From a virus, in the IMG/VR virus record IMGVR_UViG_3300010413_000082, positions 1 through 39,554 of that record: a stretch of DNA of 39,554 nucleotides; one strand, written 5' to 3'. The position numbers were made by a program, and so were the translations under genes. The notes below the pieces were generated by a model. The model saw nothing but the letters and a program-made list of their open reading frames with translations. It searched no databases and was not told the DNA's origin. Position 1 is the stretch's first letter, and the number at the start of each line of letters is the position of its first letter. This document shows positions 6,180 through 12,647 of the stretch, one piece after another.

Positions 6180-6978
6180 CGGTTACTTCCTCGGCGAATG
6201 TGTAACCCTCTTCCTCGGCGGTTTTTGGTGCGCCATCGGGGCGCGGTTGCTCTTCGTCCTCCCAGCGGCGGCCGTTCACGTAGGTCGAAAAGTAGGGGAG
6301 GAACTTTCGCTCTTCTGGTGGGGTTCCCTTCCACGCCTGTGCCAGTCCGACAAGCGTCTTGCGACACGCCTCGTAGTCCTCGACTGTGCGGATGGCTTTT
6401 TTGGCTGCCCTGATGCCGTTGGCTCTGTCCTGCTTGCGAGGGTAGAACTCGTATAGCTCTGTCAGCTGTGAAGGGCTGACAAGGGAGCGGTGAACACCGT
6501 TCTTTTTCTTTGCCGGGGAGGGGGTCCTCAGCGACAGCTGAGGAGGGGGTGCGTGAGGATCCCTTTCCTGGTCGTGGTCGTGGTCGTGGTCGTGGTCAGG
6601 CATGAGGATCTCTGGAACATTCGTGAGAGTCTCAGGAACTTTCCAGAATCCCTCGGAAGGCGCTGGAACTCTTGGCTTTCCCGGATGCTGAACCTTTTGA
6701 TGCTTATCCCAATTCACAATCTCGAAAAAAATCTGGTCACGAACCTCGTAGAATCGGATGAAGCCCATTCGAAGCAGCTCCTCAAGAGCTTCATGACCCT
6801 CTCTGTGGTGTGCCGGGAACACGCGTGAAACAATCAAATCCCTGTTGCCAACTCCTCTGCCATAGTCATCGGCGAGGAGGATCAGACCGATGGACATGGT
6901 GCGAGCGGCAGGCGATGCAAGCACCATTTTCTCATCCTCGATCCACTCAGGCTTGACGCTGCGAATTCTTCCTGCCAC
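6169..6978 (-). CDS. Replication initiator/helicase-loader-like protein
   Basis: A 269-residue protein from a GTG start at 6978 (AGGGGG upstream). The N-terminal 105 residues resemble the winged-helix domain of phage replication organisers: GRIRSVKPEWIEDEKM, then LILLADDYGRG, then IFFEIVNWDKHQKV. A linker holds a His-Asp dipeptide run encoded by a hexanucleotide repeat. The C-terminal part (about 165-250, LYEFYPRKQDRANG, then ACRKTLVGLAQAWK, then LPYFSTYVNGRRW) resembles domains that follow such initiators and contact helicase. It lies directly upstream of the DnaB-like gene, so loading that helicase is the likely role. It has no Walker motif. Confidence 0.75.
   Translation of the reverse strand: MAGRIRSVKPEWIEDEKMVLASPAARTMSIGLILLADDYGRGVGNRDLIVSRVFPAHHREGHEALEELLRMGFIRFYEVRDQIFFEIVNWDKHQKVQHPGKPRVPAPSEGFWKVPETLTNVPEILMPDHDHDHDHDQERDPHAPPPQLSLRTPSPAKKKNGVHRSLVSPSQLTELYEFYPRKQDRANGIRAAKKAIRTVEDYEACRKTLVGLAQAWKGTPPEERKFLPYFSTYVNGRRWEDEEQPRPDGAPKTAEEEGYTFAEEVTDDF
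6570..6597. repeat. Hexanucleotide microsatellite (GGTCGT)n
   Basis: Four full GGTCGT units plus a partial one on the plus strand encode an Asp-His alternating linker in the initiator-like protein on the minus strand. Six-base steps keep the frame, so copy-number change would only lengthen or shorten the linker. Confidence 0.85.
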
Positions 6979-7219
6979 GACGCTTACCCCCTGTTACGTC
7001 TTTGATTGAAGGCGTCGGCCCCCAGAATTGCGACATGGAAATCCCGCACGCGTGGCATATCTTAGCTAGGTGCGGGATGGTCACTCCACAGACTGCATGC
7101 TCGTAATGTCCAACAGCTTGCCGCGTTCTTCCTATGCGTCTGGCTAGCTCTGATTGTGTCATTCCTGAGCATGTTCGCCAGTAGGTAACTCGGCGGGCAA
7201 AATCTTCTAGAACGTTCAC
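6947..7219 (-). CDS. Cro/CI-like (XRE) transcriptional regulator
   Basis: A 90-residue protein with a classic XRE helix-turn-helix: RVTYWRTCSGMTQSELARRI, then GRTRQAVGHYEHAVCGVTIP, then LAKICHACGIS. The C-terminus is basic (GGKRRGRKNSQRQ). The GTG at 7219 is chosen because a good promoter (TTGACA, 17 bp, GATACT) puts the transcription start one base before it, so the message would be leaderless. A TTG at 7237 is in frame but lies inside the promoter spacer. It heads the leftward early operon and faces the Bet operon, the usual place for a phage repressor or Cro. No oligomerisation or cleavage domain is present, so Cro-like action is more likely than CI-like. Confidence 0.8.
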   Translation of the reverse strand: MNVLEDFARRVTYWRTCSGMTQSELARRIGRTRQAVGHYEHAVCGVTIPHLAKICHACGISMSQFWGPTPSIKDVTGGKRRGRKNSQRQA

Positions 7220-7226
7220 GGCGCGC

Positions 7227-7255
7227 AGTATCCACAAACGATATTACCCTGTCAA
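7227..7255 (-). promoter_or_regulatory. Leftward early promoter
   Basis: Reading leftward, TTGACA (7255-7250, perfect -35), a 17-bp spacer and GATACT (7232-7227, four of six matches to TATAAT). The predicted start site is about 7220, one base before the GTG of the regulator, implying a leaderless transcript. Confidence 0.7.
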
Positions 7256-7280
7256 GGAACATTAGCAAGAACTCTTGACA
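7250..7280. promoter_or_regulatory. Inverted repeat containing both -35 boxes (candidate operator)
   Basis: TGTCAAG (7250-7256) and CTTGACA (7274-7280) form a perfect 7-bp inverted repeat around 17 bp. The -35 elements of the two divergent promoters are its arms. A dimeric regulator bound here could silence both operons at once. Identity as an operator is inferred; the similarity may simply come from two copies of TTGACA. Confidence 0.45.
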
Positions 7281-7303
7281 TCACACCTCGCGTCTAGTAT
7301 CGC
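7275..7303 (+). promoter_or_regulatory. Rightward early promoter
   Basis: A perfect -35 TTGACA (7275-7280) is followed at 17 bp by TATCGC (7298-7303), or at a short 14-bp spacing by TAGTAT (7295-7300). Either choice puts the transcription start within about five bases of the ATG at 7312, and no ribosome-binding site is visible. The bet transcript therefore also looks leaderless or nearly so. Confidence 0.55.
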
Positions 7304-7311
7304 TAGCTACC

Positions 7312-8175
7312 ATGACGAACGACGAAGGACAAACCATCGCTATCCGATCCGCGTCTACTGCTCCTGCCTCTCAGTTTTCGCGTGCGCAAGTTGACCTCAT
7401 CAAAAGAACAATCTGCAAGGGTGCCACCGACGACGAGTTGCAGCTGTTCGTGTCTACCGCTGAGCGCTTGAAACTCGATCCCTTTGCTCGACAAATCTTC
7501 GCGGTCAAACGCTGGGACGCGACAGAGAAACGCGAGGTCATGTCGCTGCAAGTATCGATTGATGGTCTGCGCCTCGTCGCTGAGAGGACAGGGCAATATC
7601 AAGGACAGGTGGGGCCGCTCTGGTGTGGTATGGCCGCAGAGTGGCGCGACGTTTGGCTTGAAGATACTCCACCAGCGGCGGCAAAGGTGGGCGTTCTGCG
7701 CCGTGGCTGGCGTGAACCTTTATGGGCTGTGGCCAGGTGGGCAACCTATGTTCAAACGAAGAAAGACGGCTCGGTCACTCGCATGTGGCAAGACAAGCCA
7801 GACCTTATGATCTCAAAGGTCGCCGAGGCCCTTGCTCTTCGTAAGGCTTTCCCAATGGAACTCTCTGGCGCCTATGCACCAGAAGAGATGCCTGTGCACG
7901 GATCATCGCCAGCGATTTACTCCCCACCCCCTCAACTTGCAGCGCCCTCGGCCCGCGTTTCTTCGTCAGCTACTGCTGAGGCTGAGGGCGCTGCGGTTGT
8001 TTCCGATGAACCGTCACCTGGAGCGACCGCTTTCTTTGAACTCGAGGAAGCGATCAACACAGCAGGGGACAAAGCCTCGCTAAAGAAGCTACTGCCCAAG
8101 ATTAAAGAGCAACCGTCAGACGTGCAGGATCTACTAAGACCCATTTACACAGCGCGGAACAAGGAGCTGGCATAA
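7312..8175 (+). CDS. bet: Phage recombination protein Bet (Redbeta family)
   Basis: A 287-residue protein whose N-terminal 190 residues match the Redbeta/RecT single-strand annealing family: [20 protein letters not shown], then [17 protein letters not shown], then [20 protein letters not shown], and near the end of the core [20 protein letters not shown]. The last 100 residues are a Ser/Pro/Ala-rich linker and a helical tail, as is common for partner-binding tails. It would coat 3' single strands made by the nuclease at 8835 and anneal them. It is the first gene of the rightward early operon, directly after its promoter. Confidence 0.92.
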   Translation: MTNDEGQTIAIRSASTAPASQFSRAQVDLIKRTICKGATDDELQLFVSTAERLKLDPFARQIFAVKRWDATEKREVMSLQVSIDGLRLVAERTGQYQGQVGPLWCGMAAEWRDVWLEDTPPAAAKVGVLRRGWREPLWAVARWATYVQTKKDGSVTRMWQDKPDLMISKVAEALALRKAFPMELSGAYAPEEMPVHGSSPAIYSPPPQLAAPSARVSSSATAEAEGAAVVSDEPSPGATAFFELEEAINTAGDKASLKKLLPKIKEQPSDVQDLLRPIYTARNKELA

Positions 8176-8838
8176 ATGGGAATGAAGGCAAGATCCGTGT
8201 TGGCCTGGCACTTTGTGTCGAGCAATAGACTACTGCGCTACGGCGATAATAGACTGATCGAAGCAGGCAAAACCTATGAGGCTCCACCCGGCAAGATCGA
8301 ACTCTGTAGCCACGGTATGCACGCGAGTGTGAGACCGTTGGATGCCTTAGAGTATGCTCCAGGCCCTATAATCTGCAGAGTGCGTCTCAGCGGTGAGATG
8401 ATCGAAGATCGTGACAAGATCGGAGCCCGTAGGCGGACGGTGCTTTGGATGGCCGATGCTACAGAAACACTGAGAGCGTTTGCTAGATGGTGTGCTCTGC
8501 AGGTGGTAGATCGTTGGAATGCTCCCGAGGTTGTGCAGCGGTGGCTAGAAACAGGTGACAAATCGTTGAGGAGCGCGGCGTATAGTGCGGCGTGTGCAGC
8601 GGATGCGGCGTATGCGGCGTGTGCGGCGTATGCGGCGTATGCGGCGTGCGCGGCGTGTGCGGCGTATAGTGCGGCGTATGCGACGTGTGCGGCGTATGCG
8701 GCGTATAGTGCGGCGTATGCGGCGTATAGTGCGGCGGATGCGGCGTATGCGGCGGATGCGGCGTATGCGGCGTTGGATGCGGCGAAGGATGCACAGAACA
8801 GACAGCTTACAGAAATGCTGATGGAGCTAGAACCATGA
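8176..8838 (+). CDS. DUF7666-like protein with alanine-rich triplet-repeat tail
   Basis: A 220-residue protein with AAGGAG upstream. The first 120 residues form a compact domain (SVLAWHFVSSNRLLRYGDNR, then ELCSHGMHASVRPLDALEYA, then CRVRLSGEMIEDRDKIGARR, then TVLWMADATETLRAFARWCA) that I associate with the uncharacterised DUF7666 group. Residues about 133-205 are a run of Ala-Ala-X triplets, where X is Tyr, Cys, Ser or Asp, presumably a long helix with a repeating aromatic stripe. It sits between bet and the nuclease gene, so it may serve recombination, but the function is unknown. Tail length could vary by slippage without changing the frame. Confidence 0.7.
   Translation: MGMKARSVLAWHFVSSNRLLRYGDNRLIEAGKTYEAPPGKIELCSHGMHASVRPLDALEYAPGPIICRVRLSGEMIEDRDKIGARRRTVLWMADATETLRAFARWCALQVVDRWNAPEVVQRWLETGDKSLRSAAYSAACAADAAYAACAAYAAYAACAACAAYSAAYATCAAYAAYSAAYAAYSAADAAYAADAAYAALDAAKDAQNRQLTEMLMELEP
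8573..8790. repeat. GCGGCGTAT-type codon-level repeat array
   Basis: About 218 bases are built almost entirely from 9-base units GCGGCG followed by TAT, TGT, GAT or TATAGT, encoding Ala-Ala-Tyr, Ala-Ala-Cys and Ala-Ala-Asp. The repeat keeps several other frames free of stops on both strands, which produces long spurious frames here. Confidence 0.9.
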
Positions 8839-10025
8839 TTACCGCAAGCCAACTCGATCGCGTGCTGCTGTGTCCTGCATCCTGTGTTCTACCTGGCGTC
8901 CATTCGACATCACCGGCCGCACGCAAGGGAACGATTAAGCACAAGTATCTCGAGCGTGCTGCACAGATAGGGAGCGACGCCGCTCTGCTTGAAATCGAAG
9001 ATGACGAAATGCGCGAGCTTTGCGCAGCGATTGATACCGATCGTTTGCCTGTTGGTCCTGAGTATGCGCAAGAAGTGGCGCTCGCCTACGACGTTGCTAC
9101 TGATAAAGGGCGCGAGGTGGCGCGAGGTGTTTCACGTGAAACAGCATATGTAGACGTATATGAACACGAGATCTGTGGGACTGCGGACGTCATAGGGATC
9201 GCGCCTGATCATGTTCTTGTCGTCGATTACAAGACTGGCTGGCGTGACGTGACACCACCAGCGCAAAATGCCCAACTCAAGTTTCTGGCACTCGCTGCGT
9301 GTTCTGCCTATGAGCGCGACGCAGCACGCGTCGAGATCGTCTATGTTCGTGAGCACGGTGGGGTGACGCGTCTAAGTGCGGACCTCGATGCGCTCGACTT
9401 GGACAATTTCGCGCTTGACCTATCTAATCTGCGCGCTCGTTTGGCGGAGGCGTGGAAGGCACGAGACGCAAACAAGCTGCCAGAGCTTTGCGAAGGTGAG
9501 CATTGCGAATACTGCCCAGCGTTCACCGCATGTCCTGCGAAGATGCGCCTTGCGCGGTACATGGTGAGCGAGTCTGCGGCAACTGAACCAGAGCTTGTCA
9601 ACGTAACTGTCGATACTCTGCGTGCAATCATCGACAAGGTGACGCTGGCCAAGCAGATCGTCAAACGTTGGGACTCGATGCTCTATGCATACGCTGCACA
9701 GCATGAGCCAATAGATCTCGGCGACGGTCGCATGTGGGGACAGTACACAAAACCAGGCAATGAGAAGCTTGATGGTGATATCGCTCACTCGATTATCGCC
9801 GGGCGCTATTCGCGAGACGTGGCAGACGCTGCGTGTACGTTTGCTACTAGCAAGACTGCCATCAGGAAAGCGCTCAAAGACACACTCACGAACGGCGAGA
9901 AGTTGGCGCCTAAAGAACGTGAGATCTATGATGCAATTCGCGAGGCAGGTGGGGCAACGCGGAAGGTCACAACGTCAATTGGTTTCTTTGAGAAAGCCAA
10001 GGCGCTTGAAGAACACAATCAATAA
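8835..10025 (+). CDS. Cas4/RecB-like PD-(D/E)XK exonuclease with Fe-S cysteines
   Basis: A 396-residue protein overlapping the previous stop by ATGA. The nuclease core shows GTIKH (His 36), GTADVIGI (Asp 118), VVDYKTG (Asp 131, Lys 133) and QLKFLALA (Gln 147), the RecB/Cas4 order of motifs. Cys 13 together with Cys 219, 224, 227 and 233 (CEGEHCEYC...C) matches the four-cysteine layout of the iron-sulphur cluster in AddB/Cas4-type nucleases (one of the five may be spare). This type of protein (DUF2800-like) is the usual partner of phage annealing proteins. It should resect double-strand ends to single strands for Bet. Confidence 0.88.
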   Translation: MITASQLDRVLLCPASCVLPGVHSTSPAARKGTIKHKYLERAAQIGSDAALLEIEDDEMRELCAAIDTDRLPVGPEYAQEVALAYDVATDKGREVARGVSRETAYVDVYEHEICGTADVIGIAPDHVLVVDYKTGWRDVTPPAQNAQLKFLALAACSAYERDAARVEIVYVREHGGVTRLSADLDALDLDNFALDLSNLRARLAEAWKARDANKLPELCEGEHCEYCPAFTACPAKMRLARYMVSESAATEPELVNVTVDTLRAIIDKVTLAKQIVKRWDSMLYAYAAQHEPIDLGDGRMWGQYTKPGNEKLDGDIAHSIIAGRYSRDVADAACTFATSKTAIRKALKDTLTNGEKLAPKEREIYDAIREAGGATRKVTTSIGFFEKAKALEEHNQ

Positions 10026-10149
10026 TGCTGATCTTCTTCGCGCTCTGCGCACGCCACCGCGCCCTCCGCATTATGGCTGGGCTGCGATCTGTTGTTTTGT
10101 TTCTGCGGCGCTCCTATGGGGTGTCATGGCGTGGATGGGAGCGTGTTGA
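10006..10149 (+). CDS. Possible small membrane protein
   Basis: A frame of about 47 residues ending at 10149 with one strong hydrophobic stretch near the C-terminus (WAAICCFVSAALLWGVMAWM) preceded by a basic, proline-containing segment. The stop overlaps the TTG of the next gene (TTGA). The start is uncertain: TTG at 10006 with AAGG upstream is the best option and lies inside the nuclease gene. An ATG at 10025 opens a different frame with 80 codons, but that frame runs deep into the sigma-like gene and is less likely. Confidence 0.35.
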   Translation: MKNTINNADLLRALRTPPRPPHYGWAAICCFVSAALLWGVMAWMGAC

Positions 10150-10949
10150 ATATCAAGCCATTCCGTCTCGACATGCGCGTACGAAACAATGTCCTTCTGC
10201 GCGCGATCGAAGCACTTGGGTTCCAGTCTGTCTACGCTTTCGCCAAGGCAACGGGACTGGCCTATGAATCTATTAACTGTTACGTGAGCTTGCGTAAGAG
10301 CCCGCTGCGCGTGGACACTAAATCTGTTACCTCCTGTGTGATCTGCGCGCGTCCGACCCACCCCAACTTGGTCGTCTGTCTCGAGCACCGGACGCAGAAT
10401 GATGCCATGATCGAAGAGCACAGCGGAGAGTTGCCATGGGTCTGGCGCAAGTTTCCTTTGCGCTTGGCCGACTTCTTGGGCGTAGATCCCGGCGACCTGT
10501 GGCCGGAGTGTCTTCGCCGTATCGCAAACGCTAAACGTGTTGCTGTCGAGATCGACGAAATGCAGGCGCAGCACCTATCGCAGATTGCAGCGATCGAGTG
10601 CAAGGAATTGAAAGAGGGGATACAGAAGCAGCTCTCGACGCTGTCAGACCGAGAGCAACGTGTAATTCGACAGCGCTTTGGCTTTGGCTGCGAACCCAAA
10701 ACCCTTCGAGAGATTGGGAAGTCAGAAGGTCTGACTGCCCAAAGCATTCAGCAGATCGAGGACATCGCACTGAGACGCCTTCGTCAGGGCGACGGTGGGA
10801 AGCGTTTGCGACAAATCGTAGAAGGCACTGAGGTTGAAGACCGCGAGAAGGCCAAGATCGCTCGGGATCGGGCTGCCGCCGAGCTCGAGGAGAAATCGCG
10901 ACAATGGCAAGAAAAGAATATCAGGGGCAGAAGCGATGACCCCCACTAA
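10146..10949 (+). CDS. Sigma-70 region 4-type DNA-binding protein
   Basis: A 267-residue protein from a TTG start at 10146 (GGGAG upstream, overlap with the previous stop). The N-terminus has an XRE-like helix-turn-helix (AIEALGFQSVYAFAKATGLA), interrupted by a small Cys-containing module (CVICARPTHPNLVVCLEH), then LADFLGVDPGDLWPE. The C-terminal half contains a sigma region 4: LSDREQRVIRQRFGF, then KTLREIGKSEGLTAQSIQQI, then EDIALRRLRQ. No region 2 was seen, so it is unlikely to melt promoters alone. It may redirect host polymerase to -35 elements, for example of late genes. A later internal start cannot be excluded. Confidence 0.72.
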   Translation: MNIKPFRLDMRVRNNVLLRAIEALGFQSVYAFAKATGLAYESINCYVSLRKSPLRVDTKSVTSCVICARPTHPNLVVCLEHRTQNDAMIEEHSGELPWVWRKFPLRLADFLGVDPGDLWPECLRRIANAKRVAVEIDEMQAQHLSQIAAIECKELKEGIQKQLSTLSDREQRVIRQRFGFGCEPKTLREIGKSEGLTAQSIQQIEDIALRRLRQGDGGKRLRQIVEGTEVEDREKAKIARDRAAAELEEKSRQWQEKNIRGRSDDPH

Positions 10950-11505
10950 ACGCTATCCCTGCATCCTCGCCGATCCCCCATGGGCATTCCGCAACGGTGG
11001 CACGCGCGCTGCGCCTCAGTACGAGGGAAAGCAGCGCAAAGCGTCACACTATCAAACGATGAAGCTCACGACTCTACTCGTCGAGGTTGCAGTCATGGTG
11101 CGCCAGCTTTCCGCCGATGACTGCTTCTTGTTTCTCTGGGCACCTAACTCGCTTGTCATCGATGGCACAGCTACAGCCGTTGCTCGTGCATGGGGGTTTG
11201 AGCCAAAGCAACTCATCCCCTGGATCAAGATGACGAAAGATGGTTTCCGGCCGGCGCTTGGTATGGGAAACTATTCGCGCGTTTGCTCGGAGATGATGGT
11301 GTTGGCCAGGCGTGGTCGGCCGAAGGTCTGCAATCGAGCAGTGCCTGGAGTTATCTTTGCGCCTCGCACGCGGCACTCGGCCAAACCGGACGAGAGCTAT
11401 GACCTGATCGAGCGATTGTGCAAGGGGCCGAGGATTGAGCTATTCGCGCGTCGCGAGATGCCAGGATGGAAAGCGTGGGGAGATCAGCTAGATGAGTCGC
11501 CGTAA
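10936..11505 (+). CDS. MT-A70-type N6-adenine DNA methyltransferase
   Basis: A 189-residue protein with the catalytic motif ADPPW at residues 12-16 and the MT-A70 C-terminal signature: HSAKPDESYDLIERL, then GPRIELFARREMPGWKAWGD. Members transfer a methyl group from S-adenosylmethionine to adenine N6. It is an orphan, with no restriction partner in the window, so protection against host restriction or marking of phage DNA is the likely purpose. The start is the ATG at 10936 with AGGGG upstream, 14 bases inside the previous gene; an upstream in-frame extension belongs to the sigma-like gene's region. Confidence 0.88.
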   Translation: MTPTKRYPCILADPPWAFRNGGTRAAPQYEGKQRKASHYQTMKLTTLLVEVAVMVRQLSADDCFLFLWAPNSLVIDGTATAVARAWGFEPKQLIPWIKMTKDGFRPALGMGNYSRVCSEMMVLARRGRPKVCNRAVPGVIFAPRTRHSAKPDESYDLIERLCKGPRIELFARREMPGWKAWGDQLDESP

Positions 11506-11818
11506 TGCATTACCGTTGGATATGACGCCAGAAGATTGGGCACGCGCCACCTTCGTCGCGGTATGTCAATCTCTTGGATATGAGCAACGTTCTGAGCTTA
11601 TGCGCGACGTCCTGTCAGTAGCGTTCCTGGCTGATGATTTATTGTGCGGTGGCAGCATCGATCTCATGGAGTGTTTTGAGATCGCTGATGGCGTATCTAA
11701 TCCAGAGGATTTCTCCGACGCGGTTCAACGCTATATTATCAGTGAGGTTGAGGAACTGCATAGCATCGCCTGCCAGCTAGAAGATGAATACGAAGAGGAC
11801 GATAATGAGGAGGAGTAG
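11492..11818 (+). CDS. Acidic hypothetical protein
   Basis: A 108-residue, strongly acidic protein ending in EDEYEEDDNEEE. The body looks helical (WARATFVAVCQSLGYEQR). GGGGAG precedes the ATG, which overlaps the methyltransferase gene by 14 bases. The acid tail could mimic DNA or bind a basic partner; many phage inhibitors look like this, but no family was recognised. Confidence 0.6.
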   Translation: MSRRNALPLDMTPEDWARATFVAVCQSLGYEQRSELMRDVLSVAFLADDLLCGGSIDLMECFEIADGVSNPEDFSDAVQRYIISEVEELHSIACQLEDEYEEDDNEEE

Positions 11819-11820
11819 GC

Positions 11821-12198
11821 ATGGGACGTTGGATTGGTAAAGGCATTGTGCCCGGCGCCGCAGAGCAGGTTGCTGCGCTGTTGATTAAGCTCGAGCAGAC
11901 CGAGGCAGAGCGCGACGCAAACTGGAAAGCCTACGAGGAAATGCGACACTCGTGGTTCATCGCCAACGAACGACGCATAGCGTGGAAGGACGTGGCGGAA
12001 GCGTGGGAGAGGCGTGCGACGCTAGCCTATGAGGCATTAAGAAAGATCGAGTGTACGAGTGAGTTTGCTTGTGCGACTGGCCCCATGCGTATTGCACGCG
12101 AAGCGATGCGTCAATTCATCGATACCAGGATCGACGCTAACGCTGTCTCTCGATCTGATTCAGAATCGCCCAACGATTCGCAGGACCAAGGCCACTGA
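11821..12198 (+). CDS. Helical hypothetical protein
   Basis: A 125-residue protein, mostly amphipathic helix (AALLIKLEQTEAERDANWKA, then WKDVAEAWERRATLAYEALR). The start is two bases after the previous stop, with AGGAGGAG upstream. Its last 62 bases overlap the convergent gene that ends at 12137, so its C-terminus (SDSESPNDSQDQGH) is low complexity and may be dispensable. It is the last gene of the rightward early operon. No family was recognised. Confidence 0.55.
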   Translation: MGRWIGKGIVPGAAEQVAALLIKLEQTEAERDANWKAYEEMRHSWFIANERRIAWKDVAEAWERRATLAYEALRKIECTSEFACATGPMRIAREAMRQFIDTRIDANAVSRSDSESPNDSQDQGH

Positions 12199-12481
12199 CG
12201 CGGCACAGGAACCCCTTGGAATCGTCGAGGCTAGCCTGGTGCTCTATTACCTGACGCACTGCCGTGGCGATGAGTAGCTCTGGGTCTGGATGCGTCATCT
12301 CCTTGTGCACCGCATGGAGTAGCGCCCACTCGTCAAGCTCGAGGTAGGGAACGCACTTTTCAAGTATCGCTAGATACCTCTCAGCGAAGGTGCGCGCTAC
12401 TGCGCTGGCCGGCTGTTCGTCTGTGGTGTAGAGGTCGATCTGAGCGGCAAGCGCCTTGCCCGGGTGATATTGGATCTTCAT
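12137..12481 (-). CDS. Hypothetical protein with its own promoter
   Basis: A 114-residue protein, predicted helical (ASAVARTFAERYLAILEKCV, then DEWALLHAVHKEM). AGGAGA precedes the ATG by eight bases. It is separated from the late operon by a terminator and has its own sigma70-like promoter with a double direct repeat over it, so it is expressed independently. It converges with the early rightward operon and overlaps its last gene by 62 bases, making antisense interference possible. Small, separately promoted, leftward genes in such positions are often regulators or host-interaction proteins. No DNA-binding motif was recognised. Confidence 0.6.
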   Translation of the reverse strand: MKIQYHPGKALAAQIDLYTTDEQPASAVARTFAERYLAILEKCVPYLELDEWALLHAVHKEMTHPDPELLIATAVRQVIEHQASLDDSKGFLCRVSGLGPANRWAILNQIERQR

Positions 12482-12508
12482 GGTCGGTAATCTCCTGGTT
12501 TGGTCTTT

Positions 12509-12544
12509 ATGTATCCAATATACGCGGGCATGTATCTAAAACAA
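12509..12544 (-). promoter_or_regulatory. Promoter with tandem ATGTATCYAA repeats
   Basis: Reading leftward, TTGTTT (12544-12539), a 16-bp spacer and TATATT (12522-12517, five of six matches to the -10 consensus). On the plus strand ATGTATCCAA (12509-12518) and ATGTATCTAA (12530-12539) are 21 bp apart, two helical turns, one over the -10 and one next to the -35. This looks like a pair of operator half-sites. Confidence 0.5.
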
Positions 12545-12570
12545 TAGGTCTTTGCTGACCCGCCCGCCTC

Positions 12571-12610
12571 GAAAACAAATGAGCCCCAAGGGCGTCAACC
12601 CAAGGGGCTC
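12571..12610 (-). terminator. Intrinsic terminator of the late operon
   Basis: GAGCCCC (12581-12587) pairs with GGGGCTC (12604-12610), with an inner GGG/CCC pair. In the leftward direction the stem is followed by ATTTGTTTTC. It lies 37 bases beyond the lysin stop, which fits termination of the long leftward late transcript. A second small stem (CCAGCG/CGCTGG) lies just before it. Confidence 0.75.
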
Positions 12611-12647
12611 GAACCAGCGTCCGGCGCTGGGGGGTCTGTGTGCGTTT

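Noticed and set aside
8573-8790. CRISPR-like array
   Set aside because: The repeats are contiguous 9-base codon units without unique spacers and are translated as Ala-Ala-X.
8585-8821. Plus-strand Met-Arg-Arg repeat frame
   Set aside because: Same repeat, other frame; no initiation signals and overlaps a supported gene.
8483-8852. Minus-strand His/Pro/Thr-rich and Ala/Tyr-rich frames
   Set aside because: They are produced by the 9-base repeat being stop-free in several frames.
10025-10267. 80-codon frame at ATG 10025 with TAATG overlap
   Set aside because: It overlaps the sigma-like gene by about 120 bases; the alternative membrane frame ends exactly at that gene's start and fits better.
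12575-12640. tRNA-like TTCGAGCCCC segment near the late terminator
   Set aside because: It resembles a T-arm loop but has no matching T-stem, acceptor stem or anticodon arm; the terminator explains the stems.
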